Notes: a model not told the origin generated them from the letters alone. Positions 1 through 10,240 are shown, numbered from the stretch's first letter. The stretch is 27,947 nt of DNA from Schoenoplectus triqueter (GCA_964058805.1 CAXKVV010001408.1:1-27947), one strand, 5' to 3'. A program made the numbers and translations.

Positions 1-455
1 AGCAAATTTGAAGCATGAAATATGAAAAATATTTTTTCTAACATGTCTTCATCAGTAATCTTTTCTCCGCATAATTTTAACTCAGAAGTTATGCGAAACA
101 TTACGAAATTATATTCACCCACAGATTTAAAATTTTATAACCTTAAATGAATCCATTCATAACGAGCTTTTGGGAGGATCACTTGTTTTTAATGGTCATA
201 TCTTTCTTTTAAATTTTTCCATAATTCTAACGGATCTTTCACCGTTAAATATTTAGTTTTTAAATCCTCATGGAGATGATGACGGAGGAATATCATTGTT
301 TTGGCTTTCTCCTGCGGGGAGACCTTATTTTCATCTTTTATTGTATCTCCAAGATTTTTTGCGGTAAAATGAATCTCAGCGTCGAGAGTCCATGAGAGAT
401 AGTTCTTGCCCGATATATCAAGGGCAGCGAATTCAAGTTTATTAAAATTTACCAT
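1..455 (-). pseudogene. Copia-type retrotransposon gag N-terminal part, decayed and cut by the window edge
   Basis: The ATG is at 455, reading toward position 1. The first 88 codons are open and give the N-terminal gag/UBN2-like domain typical of plant Copia elements: an F-x-A-L-D-I-S-G-x-N-Y-L-S-W stretch, an I-F-L-R-H-H-L helix, then L-W-x-x-L-x-x-R-Y-D-H. A TAA follows at codon 89. The same frame then carries on through recognisable gag (a segment with RYEWIHLRL, a second TAA where the family usually has Gln, then FRITSELKLCGEKITDEDM) to the edge. The gag is therefore broken by at least two in-frame stops. A CAA-to-TAA change is what cytosine methylation and deamination would produce. Gag would coat the element's RNA in cytoplasmic particles. 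The pol region, if present, lies outside the window. The leader and LTR lie upstream on the minus strand (456-1358). Confidence 0.85.
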
Positions 456-536
456 AAAGAAAAATAAAAATACTACTAATATTAATAAATTTAATCGAAC
501 ATCTATTTATGAAAATTACTAAAGAAAAAGAATATT

Positions 537-764
537 AATAACTTCAGGTCATTAAGAGAAAATATTAGAGACATTATATTTATTTGTTTATTTATCTAAT
601 TTGATAACTTCTGGTTATCATTTTAGTTGAATAAAATAATAACTTCTGGTTATTAAGTATATCGATAACTTCGGGTTATCAATTGTAATTCATTTTGATA
701 AAATTTTTAATTATCAAATACAATGACTTCTGGCCATTAAAAATATCAATAACTTCTGGTTATT
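537..764. repeat. Array of six 17-bp mini-palindromes
   Basis: Units lie at 537-553, 603-619, 638-654, 664-680, 722-738 and 748-764. Each has the form (G/A)AT(A/G)AC-TTCNG-G(T/C)(T/C)ATT/C. Two variants, GATAACTTCTGGTTATC and AATAACTTCTGGTTATT, differ in both arms so that the 6-bp stem stays perfect. A third, at 664, keeps the stem but has loop TTCGG. The units at 537 and 722 each carry one mismatch. Spacing is irregular, so this is not a simple tandem satellite. Confidence 0.8.
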
Positions 765-781
765 TAATAAATAAAAAAAAT

Positions 782-929
782 ATTTCTGGTATATACTTAT
801 TTTATCATTCTTTTCGGAGAATGAAAATATTAGTCTCATCCAATATAAGAATAATTTCTGGTATTTACTTATTTTATCATTCTCTTCGGGGAATGAAAAT
901 ATTAGTCTCATCCAATATAAGAATAATTT
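782..929. repeat. Two tandem copies of a 72-bp unit
   Basis: Copy 1 is 782-853 and copy 2 is about 854-929, nearly identical. Each contains a hairpin: CATTCT-TTTCGG-AGAATG in copy 1 and CATTCTC-TTCG-GGGAATG in copy 2. These repeat the TTCG/TTCTG loop theme of the array beside it. Both lie inside the retroelement leader. The small open frames over this stretch on either strand come from the duplication and are not genes. Confidence 0.85.
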
Positions 930-1097
930 CATAAAGAAAATAAATATTATAATTAATGGTAAAATAATAAAATATAATATAAAGTGTACCTCTTTTTAGA
1001 GACAATCTTACGATAATCTGATTATGTCGATCTCATGCTTCTACTATAAAACAAACTTTCGTCACAATTTGATTAGAGCGAAGTCGTGCTGATAACG

Positions 1098-1358
1098 TGT
1101 TATAAAATAAAGATAGAAGATAAAAATTGTGAGAGGCTAAAATCTTATTTCTATATTATCTCATCTAGAGATTTTTTTATATTACCATCAACAACATACA
1201 ATACTCTATTTATAGGCTAGAGAAACATCATGTAATAAAAGAGAAAAATTAATACAAAATTAAATCTAGAATTAAGGAGAAAATGAAGAGAATGAAAAAC
1301 TTCTATTATTATGGGAGGAGGTGGAGAAGTTGAAACATCTATCATTAATATTATAACA
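1098..1358 (-). mobile_element. Putative 5' LTR of the Copia-like element (261 bp)
   Basis: The segment begins TGTTATAA and ends with ATAACA, giving inverted 6-8 bp ends of the TG...CA type. It lies exactly one leader length upstream of the gag ATG. On the minus strand it carries a good TATA box (CTATAAATAGAG, within 1201-1215), as expected for an LTR promoter firing toward gag. The matching 3' LTR and the second target-site copy would lie left of the window, so the boundaries rest on the terminal motif, the TATA box and the position only. Confidence 0.6.
1201..1215 (-). promoter_or_regulatory. TATA box inside the LTR
   Basis: The minus strand reads CTATAAATAGAGTAT, a near-canonical plant TATA box about 105 bp from the inner LTR end. 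It would start the genomic RNA of the element at roughly 1170-1180. Activity is not implied, since the gag is dead. Confidence 0.55.
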
Positions 1359-2061
1359 TACTTTTCCTTGTTGAGATTTTAAGATTTTTTTATCTGGACC
1401 AGAATAAACACTTTTTTTAGCTCCTAAACTCTGATAATGAATTAAACTTACATGCACACTTATCTATACAAAAAATTAAAGACTGAACAAATTATATTAC
1501 TTGTTAACGAAAATGGGAAAAAAAATTTACTTCTCCATTTGTTCCTCTTTGAGAAAATATTAATAATTGGGTTATATGTGGAATATATAAGAGCTATGTT
1601 TGTGCCACAAATTTCTAGTTAATAATTGCAATCGGTACATATGATTTATCATCACTTAAACGTCGATATAACGTTCTCTTTAATGCTAGAAACGCTCGGA
1701 AACAAATATAGTCAAATGTTCTTTATTATTTTTTAGTTTCTTTTTAAATAAGAGCACTTGTTAATCATGTAATTTATTTTATTTTTGATATCTTGTGGGA
1801 ATCTTAATTTTCGTTGTCATAAATAAAACATGATAGTGACTAGTCAGTAGTCAACATTCATGCACGTATTTCATACACAGAATAGCGATGTTTATTACAT
1901 GTTTAATTTTGGGCATGAAAAATAGTAATAGAACATTTTATTTCCGTTTCATTTTCATTGTTTATTACGTGCTTTGACTTTGGTGGCCTCTTTTGTACGT
2001 AACTCTTTCAATGTGCTTGCGTCTTTTGTTTGTATTGAAATCACTTGTTGATATATCTAGA
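1359..2061. other. AT-rich intergenic DNA
   Basis: No coding potential, RNA gene or clear repeat seen. Right flank of the LTR element, up to the next MITE. Confidence 0.6.
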
Positions 2062-2446
2062 GAGAGATCGGTTGAGTTATTTTGACAATTTGATAATTAA
2101 TTTCTAAATAAATATAAAAAAACATTTTTAAAAATGGAAAATAGTTTATAGATGTGTTTTTCTACCTTTAGATTGATGTTCATTAAAATTTTATGCAATT
2201 TCATTATCGTTTGATAGTCCATCAAAGATCATCAAATTTTCATATAATTTGTAACGGTTCCAAATTACCGGTCTTTGATGTACTATTAAACGATAATAAA
2301 ATTATATAAAATTTGAATGACCATCAATCTAAAAGTAAAAGAACACATCTATAAACTTTTTTTTATTTTTAAGATTTTATTTTATATTTATTTAGAGGTT
2401 CATTATCAAAGTTATCAAAATAACCTATTGTCGATGGATCCCACTC
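2062..2446. mobile_element. Long-inverted-repeat MITE, family A copy 1 (MULE-like)
   Basis: The two halves are near-complete inverted copies of each other. The outer arms carry GTTATTTTGA, AAATAAATATAAA and a TTTATAGATGTG stretch. The inner arms carry TTTGATAGTCCATCAAAGA on the left and its complement on the right. The element is flanked by a perfect 9-bp direct repeat ATATCTAGA (2053-2061 and 2447-2455). The length of this duplication fits Mutator-like elements (9-11 bp). It has no coding capacity and would depend on a transposase elsewhere. The best-preserved of three copies here. Confidence 0.8.
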
Positions 2447-2455
2447 ATATCTAGA

Positions 2456-4130
2456 AAGGTCAAAAGCTTTTAAACTTGATGAGTTTGCTTTATAAAATTC
2501 ACCTATAAAAAGTTTGTATAACCTGACATAAAAAATAAATTAATCTAACATAATCATTAAATGAAGTACTACTTTTAAGTGCTAATATTTGTATGACAAA
2601 GACAAACAATTAAATAAGTTGGCATAAAACATCATTTGATTCAAGGTAATCATCTGTTGAGCACTTTCATTAACAAAGATTTGTAAGCACCAGAGAAAGA
2701 TAACATAAATCAATTTTGTATTGAACATATATAATCACAAATTAAGCGCTCAAATTTTTGTGTTGAGGGGGATAATTATCTGCTCACGGAGTTTAAGTGT
2801 CACTTTAATTTTATTATTTGGCAGTCAAATGGACTTCTAATTGTGATCCATTTAAATTGAAAAGGAATTGTTACAAGCAATTTACAATTCTTTGCGGATT
2901 AATTAGGCAGTAGTTAGTGATCAATCGTCCATCAGGTACGTAATGCTCGACCCTATTGCAATTTTTGTCAAAATAAAAGGATAATTATTATAATTCCCAA
3001 CTGATTGTCCCCAAATTTTATCCCCATTGACCGTTTTTTTAATTTTGATGACCGACCTTAAATTCAAATGATTTTATTAGACTTTAGAGACGTGTCTCTC
3101 TGACTTGAACCTATATTTTAAATATTACTCAATCTTTTAGGTGTCTCTTAATATTAAGTTCCCATTAGCGGTTCTTTTATAATTATGAATTTCATTCTCA
3201 GATGCCTCCTCTTCATTTCCTCCACTCCATTCTATGCAATATCTCTCATGTGCTTCTTTAAAATTTCTTCAAATGATATATCTTTTAAACTACATAAGTT
3301 GGTAAATTTCTTTTCTAATGGATTTGTGTTCTTTTATTTTTATACCTTTGTTTTCTAATATAATAATTTAAATCACGAAGTCCATCAGTTTATTTGATAT
3401 TTCTTTTTTTCTATAAGTTTCTTTTAGAAATTTAATTAATATTTTTTTCAACACTTCGACGCACAATATCTGATGTGCCTTTTTTCATGAAATTGACACT
3501 TGTGTGGGATGCAAATTGATTTTAATGAACCGATTATTGTTTTCTCATCAATTTGATTATCAAATTTATTTTGAAATTCAACGCATTAATATATATGTAT
3601 TTTTTATCTTTATTTGGTGATAAATTAATTATCATTTTAATTTTTTATTATCTCCTTCTTTATTGCATATGAAGAAATAAGAAATATCCATGGCGATAAC
3701 ATACAATATAATCGTTTCTTTATATTGTCTTTCAATTTTTTTACGGTTATTCTTTCAATTTTTATTTTTATAATTTCTCTCTTTATCTTTATTGCTACAA
3801 TCATTTGTTATTTTATTTCATTAAAAATATGACAATTTGAAAAAAATAAAAAGATACAATAATCAATGCTTTTCATTATGTTTTTTATTTTTTAAAATAG
3901 AACTCTAAAAAATCCTGACATATATATAATTTTTCATACGATTCTCTCGGGACTTGAACTTGTCCCACTCTGTAAAGAGATGAGATCTATTACTATTTGT
4001 TCTAGTTCTTTGACTCATTATCTTTTTTATTTTATTTTGTCAATTTCAGAAGAAAAGATATTCAATTTTGCAATATGTTTCATGATGTGTTTTAATATGT
4101 AATATCAATAATCAGTATATTTTGTATAAC
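2456..4130. other. AT-rich intergenic DNA, no gene seen
   Basis: About 1.7 kb of highly AT-rich sequence with no long open frame. Minus-strand stretches near 3095-3110 (AGGTTCAAGTC) and 3950-3965 (AAGTTCAAGTCCC) resemble pol III B boxes and could be worn SINE pieces, but no full element can be drawn. Confidence 0.55.
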
Positions 4131-4465
4131 CAATATCAACTTTTAATATAAATATCTGCTATATCGAATAGTAGTCAACACAAACTGTTAGTAACTAGAT
4201 TTAATTAAAGTTTAAATGGCCCATCACTTAATATAAATCTTTAATGTATTTAATGGGTAACAAAATACTAGTATGATATCTTGGTGCGACGAACTCAAGA
4301 TGTATATATACTTGATTCCAAAAATAAGTACATGAATTTAAATAACATTAACATGGATAACCATACATGTCTATATATGTAGATAACACATCTAATAGTA
4401 TATATTCTATATCCATATAAATAAGAATACCCCTTAGCAACGATTGCCAGTCATTACTAACGGTA

Positions 4466-4620
4466 GTTAATATAAATAATCAATTTGATAAATGTAAATA
4501 ATCAAAATAACAAGTATAAATGAGGTAGCAAATATTTGTGTTAATTAATATAAATAGTGAATTCGATAAAATGTAATAATTCAAGCTAATAGATATAAAT
4601 AGTATCATAGTGAGGTAGCC
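4466..4620. repeat. Diverged direct duplication
   Basis: Two related segments, 4466-4529 and 4544-4620, each start TTAATATAAATA, pass through a GATAAAxTGTAA-like middle and end in GAGGTAGC. They are clearly homologous but have drifted and differ by indels. No function apparent. Confidence 0.6.
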
Positions 4621-4773
4621 TTTTTTCATTTTTTGTATTGAGTGGTGGTCAATTTGGCATAACTAAAAATAATTCATGTGAAGAGCATGTTTATATAAAC
4701 TATAACTAACTAAATTATTTGATATAAATGATTATAATGATTAGTATAAATAGCTTTTGTAAATAATGAACTA

Positions 4774-4807
4774 AGCGCTGAATTGCGCTGAATTACGCTG
4801 AAGCGCT
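4774..4807. repeat. Short GCGCTGAA direct repeat
   Basis: GCGCTGAA occurs twice and ACGCTGAA once within about 30 bp, ending in AGCGC. Too short to classify. Confidence 0.5.
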
Positions 4808-4829
4808 TTTCAAATTTCAAATGTTTGTG

Positions 4830-5225
4830 CTAAAGTCAATTGTTGGGGATTTTTCTTGGGGACAAGCGCTTGGGGACAGTTATCAGCCCCCAAAATAAAA
4901 TTAAAAGAAAAGAAAAATGTAATAATGTTCTTCACGAATGCGCGCACAGTGATCATATTCAACGATTCAGATTCCCCTTTTTTTGACCAACAGAATTTGT
5001 GGAATATATACGTCACACAACAAGGCATAGGAGCGTGTAATTAAAAATTCAACGGTTTCTCTTGAGGGAGGGGAATGAAGTTGCGAGAAAGGATTCTAGG
5101 TTGGATTCTTCACCATTCAAAGTGGAGCTGAGGGGGGTAGAAGTGAAGGCTGCGTCTCTTTTGTTGGGTCTTTTTCGACAAGCGCAATTATGGTGCTCCT
5201 CTCCATTAATTCATTCTAGGTAAGG
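4830..5225. other. Higher-GC island, unrecognised
   Basis: This block is GC-richer than its surroundings and ends in a splice-donor-like TAG/GTAAGG near 5219. The open frames over it (about 60-72 codons on both strands) overlap each other and have no family I recognise. It could be a worn exon, a non-coding exon or an old insertion. I see no partner exon downstream. Confidence 0.25.
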
Positions 5226-5454
5226 CCTTTGCAAATGGCACCTTAATTTTATCATATTTCTGATTCAACTTGTGTTTCTTTAAGCACCACCGAAGTTATC
5301 ATTAAATTCTAATTGTCTAAATGTCACTACTATACATTTTTTCGAACAAAAAGGGAAATATCTTATTAGAAGAGTTTTACTACAGGACAGACAAATAGTG
5401 ATATTTGTATTTAAATATTTAATGAATCAATTGTTAATCTTGATTTCATCTCTT

Positions 5455-5725
5455 CTTCTTTTACTTATAGAGTGATGATATTTCAAATTTCATGCAATTT
5501 CATTAATATTTGATAGTCCATCAAAGACTATCAAAATTTTATTCAATTTGCAACGATTCTAATTTAATGATTTTTGATGGACTATCGAACTTTAATGAAA
5601 TTGTATGAAATTTAAAATACTATCAATTTATAAGTAAAATAATATCTATAAACTTTTTTATTTTTATTTTTTATATTTATTTAAAAGTTTATTGTCAAAA
5701 TAACTCATTATCAAGGAATCCTCCA
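5455..5725. mobile_element. MITE family A copy 2, left end lost
   Basis: The left half keeps the inner arm (TTTGATAGTCCATCAAAGAC from about 5510) and the right half has the complementary arm, followed by the outer arm ATATTTATTTAAAAG and GTCAAAATAACTCATTATC. The matching left outer arm is not found between 5400 and 5455, so this copy is truncated. The right edge agrees with copies 1 and 3. Confidence 0.75.
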
Positions 5726-5753
5726 CTAATATATATACAATATAATATAATAT

Positions 5754-6139
5754 AGAGTAAAGATAACATAAATTTAAGTTTACGGAGGTCTTCCGTGAGC
5801 TTAACTCAAAAAATACATCAAATTATTTTTAAATTTTAATTTATCATCCTCATTAAAATTTTTATATGAAAATCTTCTGGGATACAAAAATTTGGAGTGT
5901 TTTGAGGTTTATAAGTCACCGTTTTTTATTTTTTGATATGATGTTCAAGTATTGAATATATTATTATTTTTTTAGAGTTGATTTTCAAAAATTAAAAATT
6001 ATGACTTAAAAAGCTCAAAACACTCCAAATTTTTGTATTCCATAAGAATTTCATATAAAGAATTTAATGAGCATGATAAATTAAAATTTGAAAATGATTT
6101 GATATGCTTTTTGAGTTAAACTCACGGTATCTTTACTCT
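5754..6139. mobile_element. Foldback MITE, ends AGAGTAAAGATA (386 bp)
   Basis: The arms are inverted copies over roughly 120-150 bp each. The left arm has a run of CAAATTTTTG-like sequence before GGAGTGTTTTGAG, and the right arm has its complement near 6015-6045. The ends are AGAGTAAAGATA and TATCTTTACTCT. The left arm carries about 25 extra bases after the terminal repeat. Both flanks are the same TATAA-type microsatellite, so the element sits in or has duplicated an AATAT-rich target and its exact target duplication cannot be read. Non-coding. Confidence 0.75.
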
Positions 6140-6172
6140 ATAATATAATATAATATAATATAATATAATATA
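6140..6172. repeat. (TATAA)n microsatellite
   Basis: About six units of TATAA immediately right of the foldback MITE. The same motif occurs at 5739-5753 on its left. Confidence 0.9.
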
Positions 6173-6391
6173 ACTTTTCAATCCATAGTTGAAATAATTA
6201 GCTCTCTTCTTCTCATCATCATCACCATCACTATTGTTATTTTTATTATTAATTTTTTTGGTTCATGCATATAAGAAAAGCGTCAACTCCATTAAGGATG
6301 GATTTTATGCACATATTAATGGATCCCCGACCATTAATAGATCTGTACATTTTGGAGTTTTGATAAGCAAACTAACTTCAATGATAAACAA

Positions 6392-6440
6392 AATTATTAT
6401 TATTATTATTGTTGTTGTTAACAACAACAACAACAATATT

Positions 6441-6479
<39 letters not shown>
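6392..6479. repeat. Compound trinucleotide microsatellite
   Basis: Consecutive (ATT)n, (GTT)n then (AAC)n, and a long (ATC)n. The GTT/AAC part is a perfect palindrome centred on GTTAAC near 6420 and could extrude a hairpin. A 124-codon open frame over this stretch is only the translation of the repeat. Confidence 0.9.
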
Positions 6480-6608
6480 GAGCATTATCATTACATAAGA
6501 TATCTATGGACGGTGAATCTCAGAAAAGTCTATGTGCTATATGAAATTATGCACACTTCTTTTATTTGCAAAAAGGTCCTTGATTTTGTGCCCAACATTA
6601 TTTTTTAG

Positions 6609-7254
6609 ATTTCAACTCATTTTACTCACAATTTTATTGATATTATTACTACCCGCCCACCATTAGTTTGCACATAGATTCTAAAACGTGCTTGTGGTGT
6701 CAACACAATTCTTGACATGGTATGTTAATGTTTTGAAGCCTAGCATGACCAAACAAGCACATTTATAAACAATAGAAAACTTGACGCATCATGTCAATTC
6801 TTGCCTTATAATTAATGCGTGTCCATGCATGATTGGCTAAACATGAATATTCAATTTTGATATCGTAATAAATTTCGCTATCAATTTTGTTGTTATGTAT
6901 TGTGTGGTTTATTATAAAATAAAAATGATGAATATATAACAAAATTTGCTATTTCTTAATTCTATTTAGTGACGGCATAATCATTTTTTGATAAATTTCA
7001 TATGACTTTGAAATACATATAGCTCATTTACAAAAAGTGGAAACGTAAAATAAAATAAAATAGCAAACACTCGACGGTGGTATGTTTCATCGTATTTGTA
7101 GGATATAATGTGTTTTCTCATTTTAAAGTCTTTATTGTTTTATTTAAATGTTAGTCATATTTTTTTTAAGAAAACAGTGTCAACTTTTGTTTAGAAGAAG
7201 CACATATTATAAGTGCATATTTGTTATTTTAAAATTATCGTTTATGTTATATTG
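6609..7254. other. AT-rich intergenic DNA
   Basis: Nothing recognised: no gene, no clear inverted repeat. Confidence 0.5.
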
Positions 7255-7261
7255 ATAAGAA

Positions 7262-7380
7262 TCTGTCATTGATTTAGTGACAAGTAAAGACGACTTCCTG
7301 TCGTAGGTTCAAATCTAAATAAAAAATATTTATGATATCTAAAGATAAAAAATCTAGGCGCTTATCTTTATCTTAACAAA
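7262..7380 (+). mobile_element. Possible tRNA-related SINE remnant
   Basis: TGATTTAGTGAC at 7270 resembles a pol III A box and GTAGGTTCAAATC at 7303 resembles a B box, about 30 bp apart as in tRNA-derived SINEs. Similar TTTGATTTAGTG stretches recur at about 14360 and 24410. No poly(A) end or target duplication could be fixed, so this is tentative. Confidence 0.3.
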
Positions 7381-7454
7381 AGTTTTATTATGTTGGTCAG
7401 AATCAACAGGATATTTAGGAAGCAAGCTATTATTTTAATAATCACACAGAAGTA

Positions 7455-7898
7455 TAGGGGTGTTAATGGGTCGGGTCGGTTGGATCATATTATTTTATTA
7501 TTTTTCTTGATCCGATTTGAACCCGATCCGTTTAAATTCGGGTCAAAAAATCTTGACCCATATCCGACTCGACCGGGTTACGGGCCGACCCAACCCGACC
7601 CGACACGACCCGTGTAAATTAATTAATTAATTAGTAATTATTTTTTACATAATTTTAAGTAATTAAAAATTAATTAATTTATAATTAATCTTAATTAGTA
7701 TATATTTAAGCTTTAATTAGTACCAAATCATAAAATTATTTCACAAAACATAATTAATTGGGTCGGATCGAGTTGACCCGAACCTGACCCGATCCGATTC
7801 GGGTCAAAAAATTAAACCCATATCCGATCCATTTATTTTTAATTCATGTCGAATCGGATCGGATTCGAATCGAGTCGGGTCAACAATTGACACCCCTA
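7455..7898 (+). mobile_element. hAT-like GGGTC-rich MITE, family B copy 1
   Basis: Starts TAGGGGTGTTAAT and ends ATTGACACCCCTA, terminal inverted repeats of hAT type. The subterminal regions on both sides are packed with GGGTC/GACCC and GGATC/GATCC words. The core is nearly pure A/T (TTAATTAATTTATAATTAATC and similar) and is shared with the copies at 10661, 15701 and 20824. No clear 8-bp target duplication is left. A 75-codon frame rich in DP and TRP is a by-product of the repeats. No transposase. Confidence 0.85.
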
Positions 7899-8960
7899 AA
7901 TTCAAATAAACTACTTCAAAAATTAACAATTCAAAATATCTAGTTTCAAGAGTATGAGAGTTATCATACCAAACAGCTAGTTTCAAGAGTAAGAGTTCCA
8001 GAAAATTAACAATCTCACTTTACAGTAACCTAATCTACACCTTCAGAAGGCACAAGTAACATCAAAACAAACAAGCTGACATGATATTATGACATAGAAC
8101 CTATGAAACCCTAAAAGTCTTCAAAATTACAGCAGATCTAAAAATTATGTAGAACTACACTAAAATCCTAATTTTCAAGAAAAATCAGGTATTGCCAGTA
8201 AAAACATCATTGAAATACTCAGTCTCTTGTCCACACACGTGAGAGACCAGCGTACTCTCCACTGTGACCAGTGCAAAATTGTCCAGAGAAGCTTCCTCTA
8301 CCAGTTCCTCCTCTTCCTCTAAATATTCCTCTACTAACACTGGTACTACCTGCAAAAAAAGCTCGGCTATCTCCTGAGGAAGAACAAGAAATAAGTTAAA
8401 CAAATCAAACTTACCTTTAGAAGTACACCAGTACTTGGTGATACTGATAATTCGCATTCCTAACATAGCAAGATTCTTAGGAGAGTGTGTTGTAAAACAT
8501 AACTTATTCATTTCTAACCAAATAACCCAGAACATTGCCCCTCTAATCATCCCACAACATATTTATTTTTAAAGAGTATATAATATCTTAATCTAAAGTT
8601 CACAAATCTGACATTGTCAAACATGAAAAGGAAAAAGTATTATAAGGTACTATTCACTGTCATATTTTAGAGATTAAGAGCTAAGTAACAAATAAATGAT
8701 CAGTGATTTCCTTTGCATCACAGAACATACATGTAGTGGAGCATGTCCATCATCTTTTAAGCAAATTTATTTTTGACAATATTTTGTTCCTTCTCATTAA
8801 CCAAATAAATATTTTTATTTCGGAGGCATATCTGTCTGCCACATAGCAATAAAAACAGTATTGAAAACACCAAATTCTAAATATTTGTACAAAGATGAAC
8901 AGAGAAGAGATCAATAGAAAACCATCTCCAAAGTAAAACATCAGAACAAAAGCGATCAAG
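7899..8960 (-). pseudogene. LINE (non-LTR retrotransposon) ORF2 3' end, dead
   Basis: Read on the minus strand. At 8750-8840 the frame gives IFIWLMRRNKILSKINLLKR. After a stop it continues WTCSTTCMFCDAKEITDHLF, which is the zf-RVT zinc knuckle found after reverse transcriptase in plant LINEs: its CxxC and H are present but the last Cys is replaced at the break. From 8550 to 8185, 121 codons read FWVIWLEMNKLCF...YWCTSKGK...LFLVLPQEI, the usual LINE C-terminal tail. Several stops and frame changes separate the blocks. The reverse transcriptase core and endonuclease are absent, as expected of a 5'-truncated LINE. 7899-8184 would be its 3' UTR, with the family B MITE immediately beyond. Confidence 0.75.
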
Positions 8961-9368
8961 GGAGATTCAAATTATTGTTGACTATCACAAATGAGAAGTT
9001 CATGGCTGTGTAGTTGATATCCCCTGAAAATAATGTGAAATATGAAGTGTAAAGTAAATGACTAATTATGCTCTATATCTCAAATTCTCAATCAATCAAC
9101 AAATATGGATGATCTCGGTATATACAAAAGAACATTTTTGAAGAAATATGTATTCTTTGTAGGTAAGATAGCATATACTTAATTTGTGCTAGCTAATTTT
9201 TTTTTGAAAAACTATGACCATACTATACTCTATAGAACAATAAATAGGAAAAAAAATACACTTCATTTTTTTTAATTTGACTGAAGGTTGTATCGTCCAT
9301 TCATCCTCCATTAATTTTGTACAGTTGTTGCCTTGGCTTAGATTTATATTTTGTATAGTTGTTGCCAT
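8961..9368. other. Intergenic, with a 20-bp direct repeat
   Basis: No gene. TTGTACAGTTGTTGCCTTGG (about 9317) and TTGTATAGTTGTTGCCATGA (about 9352) form an imperfect direct repeat just outside the left end of the next MITE. Confidence 0.5.
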
Positions 9369-9707
9369 GACAATGGTTATCTTGACAATCTTGACAATGG
9401 ATCTTCAAATAAATATAAAAATATTTTAAAAATAAAAAATCTTATAGATATGTCCTTCTACTTATAGATTAATAATGATTCAAATTTTAATGTAATTTCA
9501 TTATTGTTTGATAGTCCGTCAAAGACCGTTAAATTAAAATCATTATAAATTACATAATATTTTGATGATTTTTGATAGACCATCAAACGATAATGAAATT
9601 ATATGAAAATTAAATCATCATCAATCTATAACTAGAAAAACATAATGATAATTTTTTTATATTTATTTAAAAATCTATTGTCAAAATTATCATGACAAGC
9701 CATTGTC
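9369..9707. mobile_element. MITE family A copy 3
   Basis: Ends GACAATGG and CCATTGTC. The arms carry AAATAAATATAAA outside and TTTGATAGTCCGTCAAAGA inside, with complements on the right near 9560-9590 and 9655-9675. Homologous to the copies at 2062 and 5455. No target duplication can be read with confidence. Confidence 0.75.
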
Positions 9708-10240
9708 AAGATCCTTCCCTTACATTATTGCTTGCTCCATTGAACTGTTTGATTGTCCACGAGGAAGCTCATGTAGCCATTTGCCATATATGGGGGTGCT
9801 TAATCTACTACGTGTTTTTAATATTAAAAATGCCATTAATGTCATGTCTGTACTCAATTATTATTCACCACCCCACCCGAGGGTAATGCTAGTGGATTCA
9901 CCTGGGACCGTCAAATTGTTTCTATATACCTAAATAAAGGTCGTTCCACGGAAAAGATCCCTGAATTTTTTGTCCGCTCGCGAAACGAAGTTAAATTAAT
10001 TTAAACGATTTTAGAGGAGGTTATATTGCATCAGGCCGCTCAAAAAATGGCCAAACTATCAAGAAATTCCTCAGGTTTTCAAAATTTTTAATCATTTTTA
10101 ATCATATCATTATATTATTGATTTTTTAAGTTTTATTTACTTTCAATGGTTCTGTTTAATATCATTATATTATTGGGTTTACAATTTAATATAAAAATAA
10201 AATAAAATAATATAGAGTGAAAAATTAATATGAGATGTAA
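9708..10240. other. Intergenic, no recognised feature
   Basis: Two overlapping frames of 64 and 76 codons at 9692-9933 have no recognisable family and begin inside the MITE, so they are not taken as genes. TATCATTATATTATTG occurs twice (about 10104 and 10160). Confidence 0.5.

Larger units (their letters stand above)
456..1097 (-). mobile_element. Leader (5' UTR) of the Copia-like element
   Basis: This is the non-coding stretch between the gag ATG (455) and the inner LTR edge (1098). It is strongly AT-rich and filled with short palindromes and a 72-bp direct duplication, annotated separately. Directly next to the LTR, the minus strand reads CGTTATCAGCACGAC. That is where a tRNA primer binding site should be, and it shares TATCAG with the common plant initiator-Met site. 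The primer assignment is inference. Confidence 0.6.

Noticed and set aside
6234..6608. 124-codon plus-strand open frame
   Set aside because: Most of it translates the (ATT)n, (GTT/AAC)n and (ATC)n microsatellites into runs of Ile and Asn. No family, no context.
7390..7617. 75-codon frame rich in DP/TRP
   Set aside because: It is the translated left end of a family B MITE.
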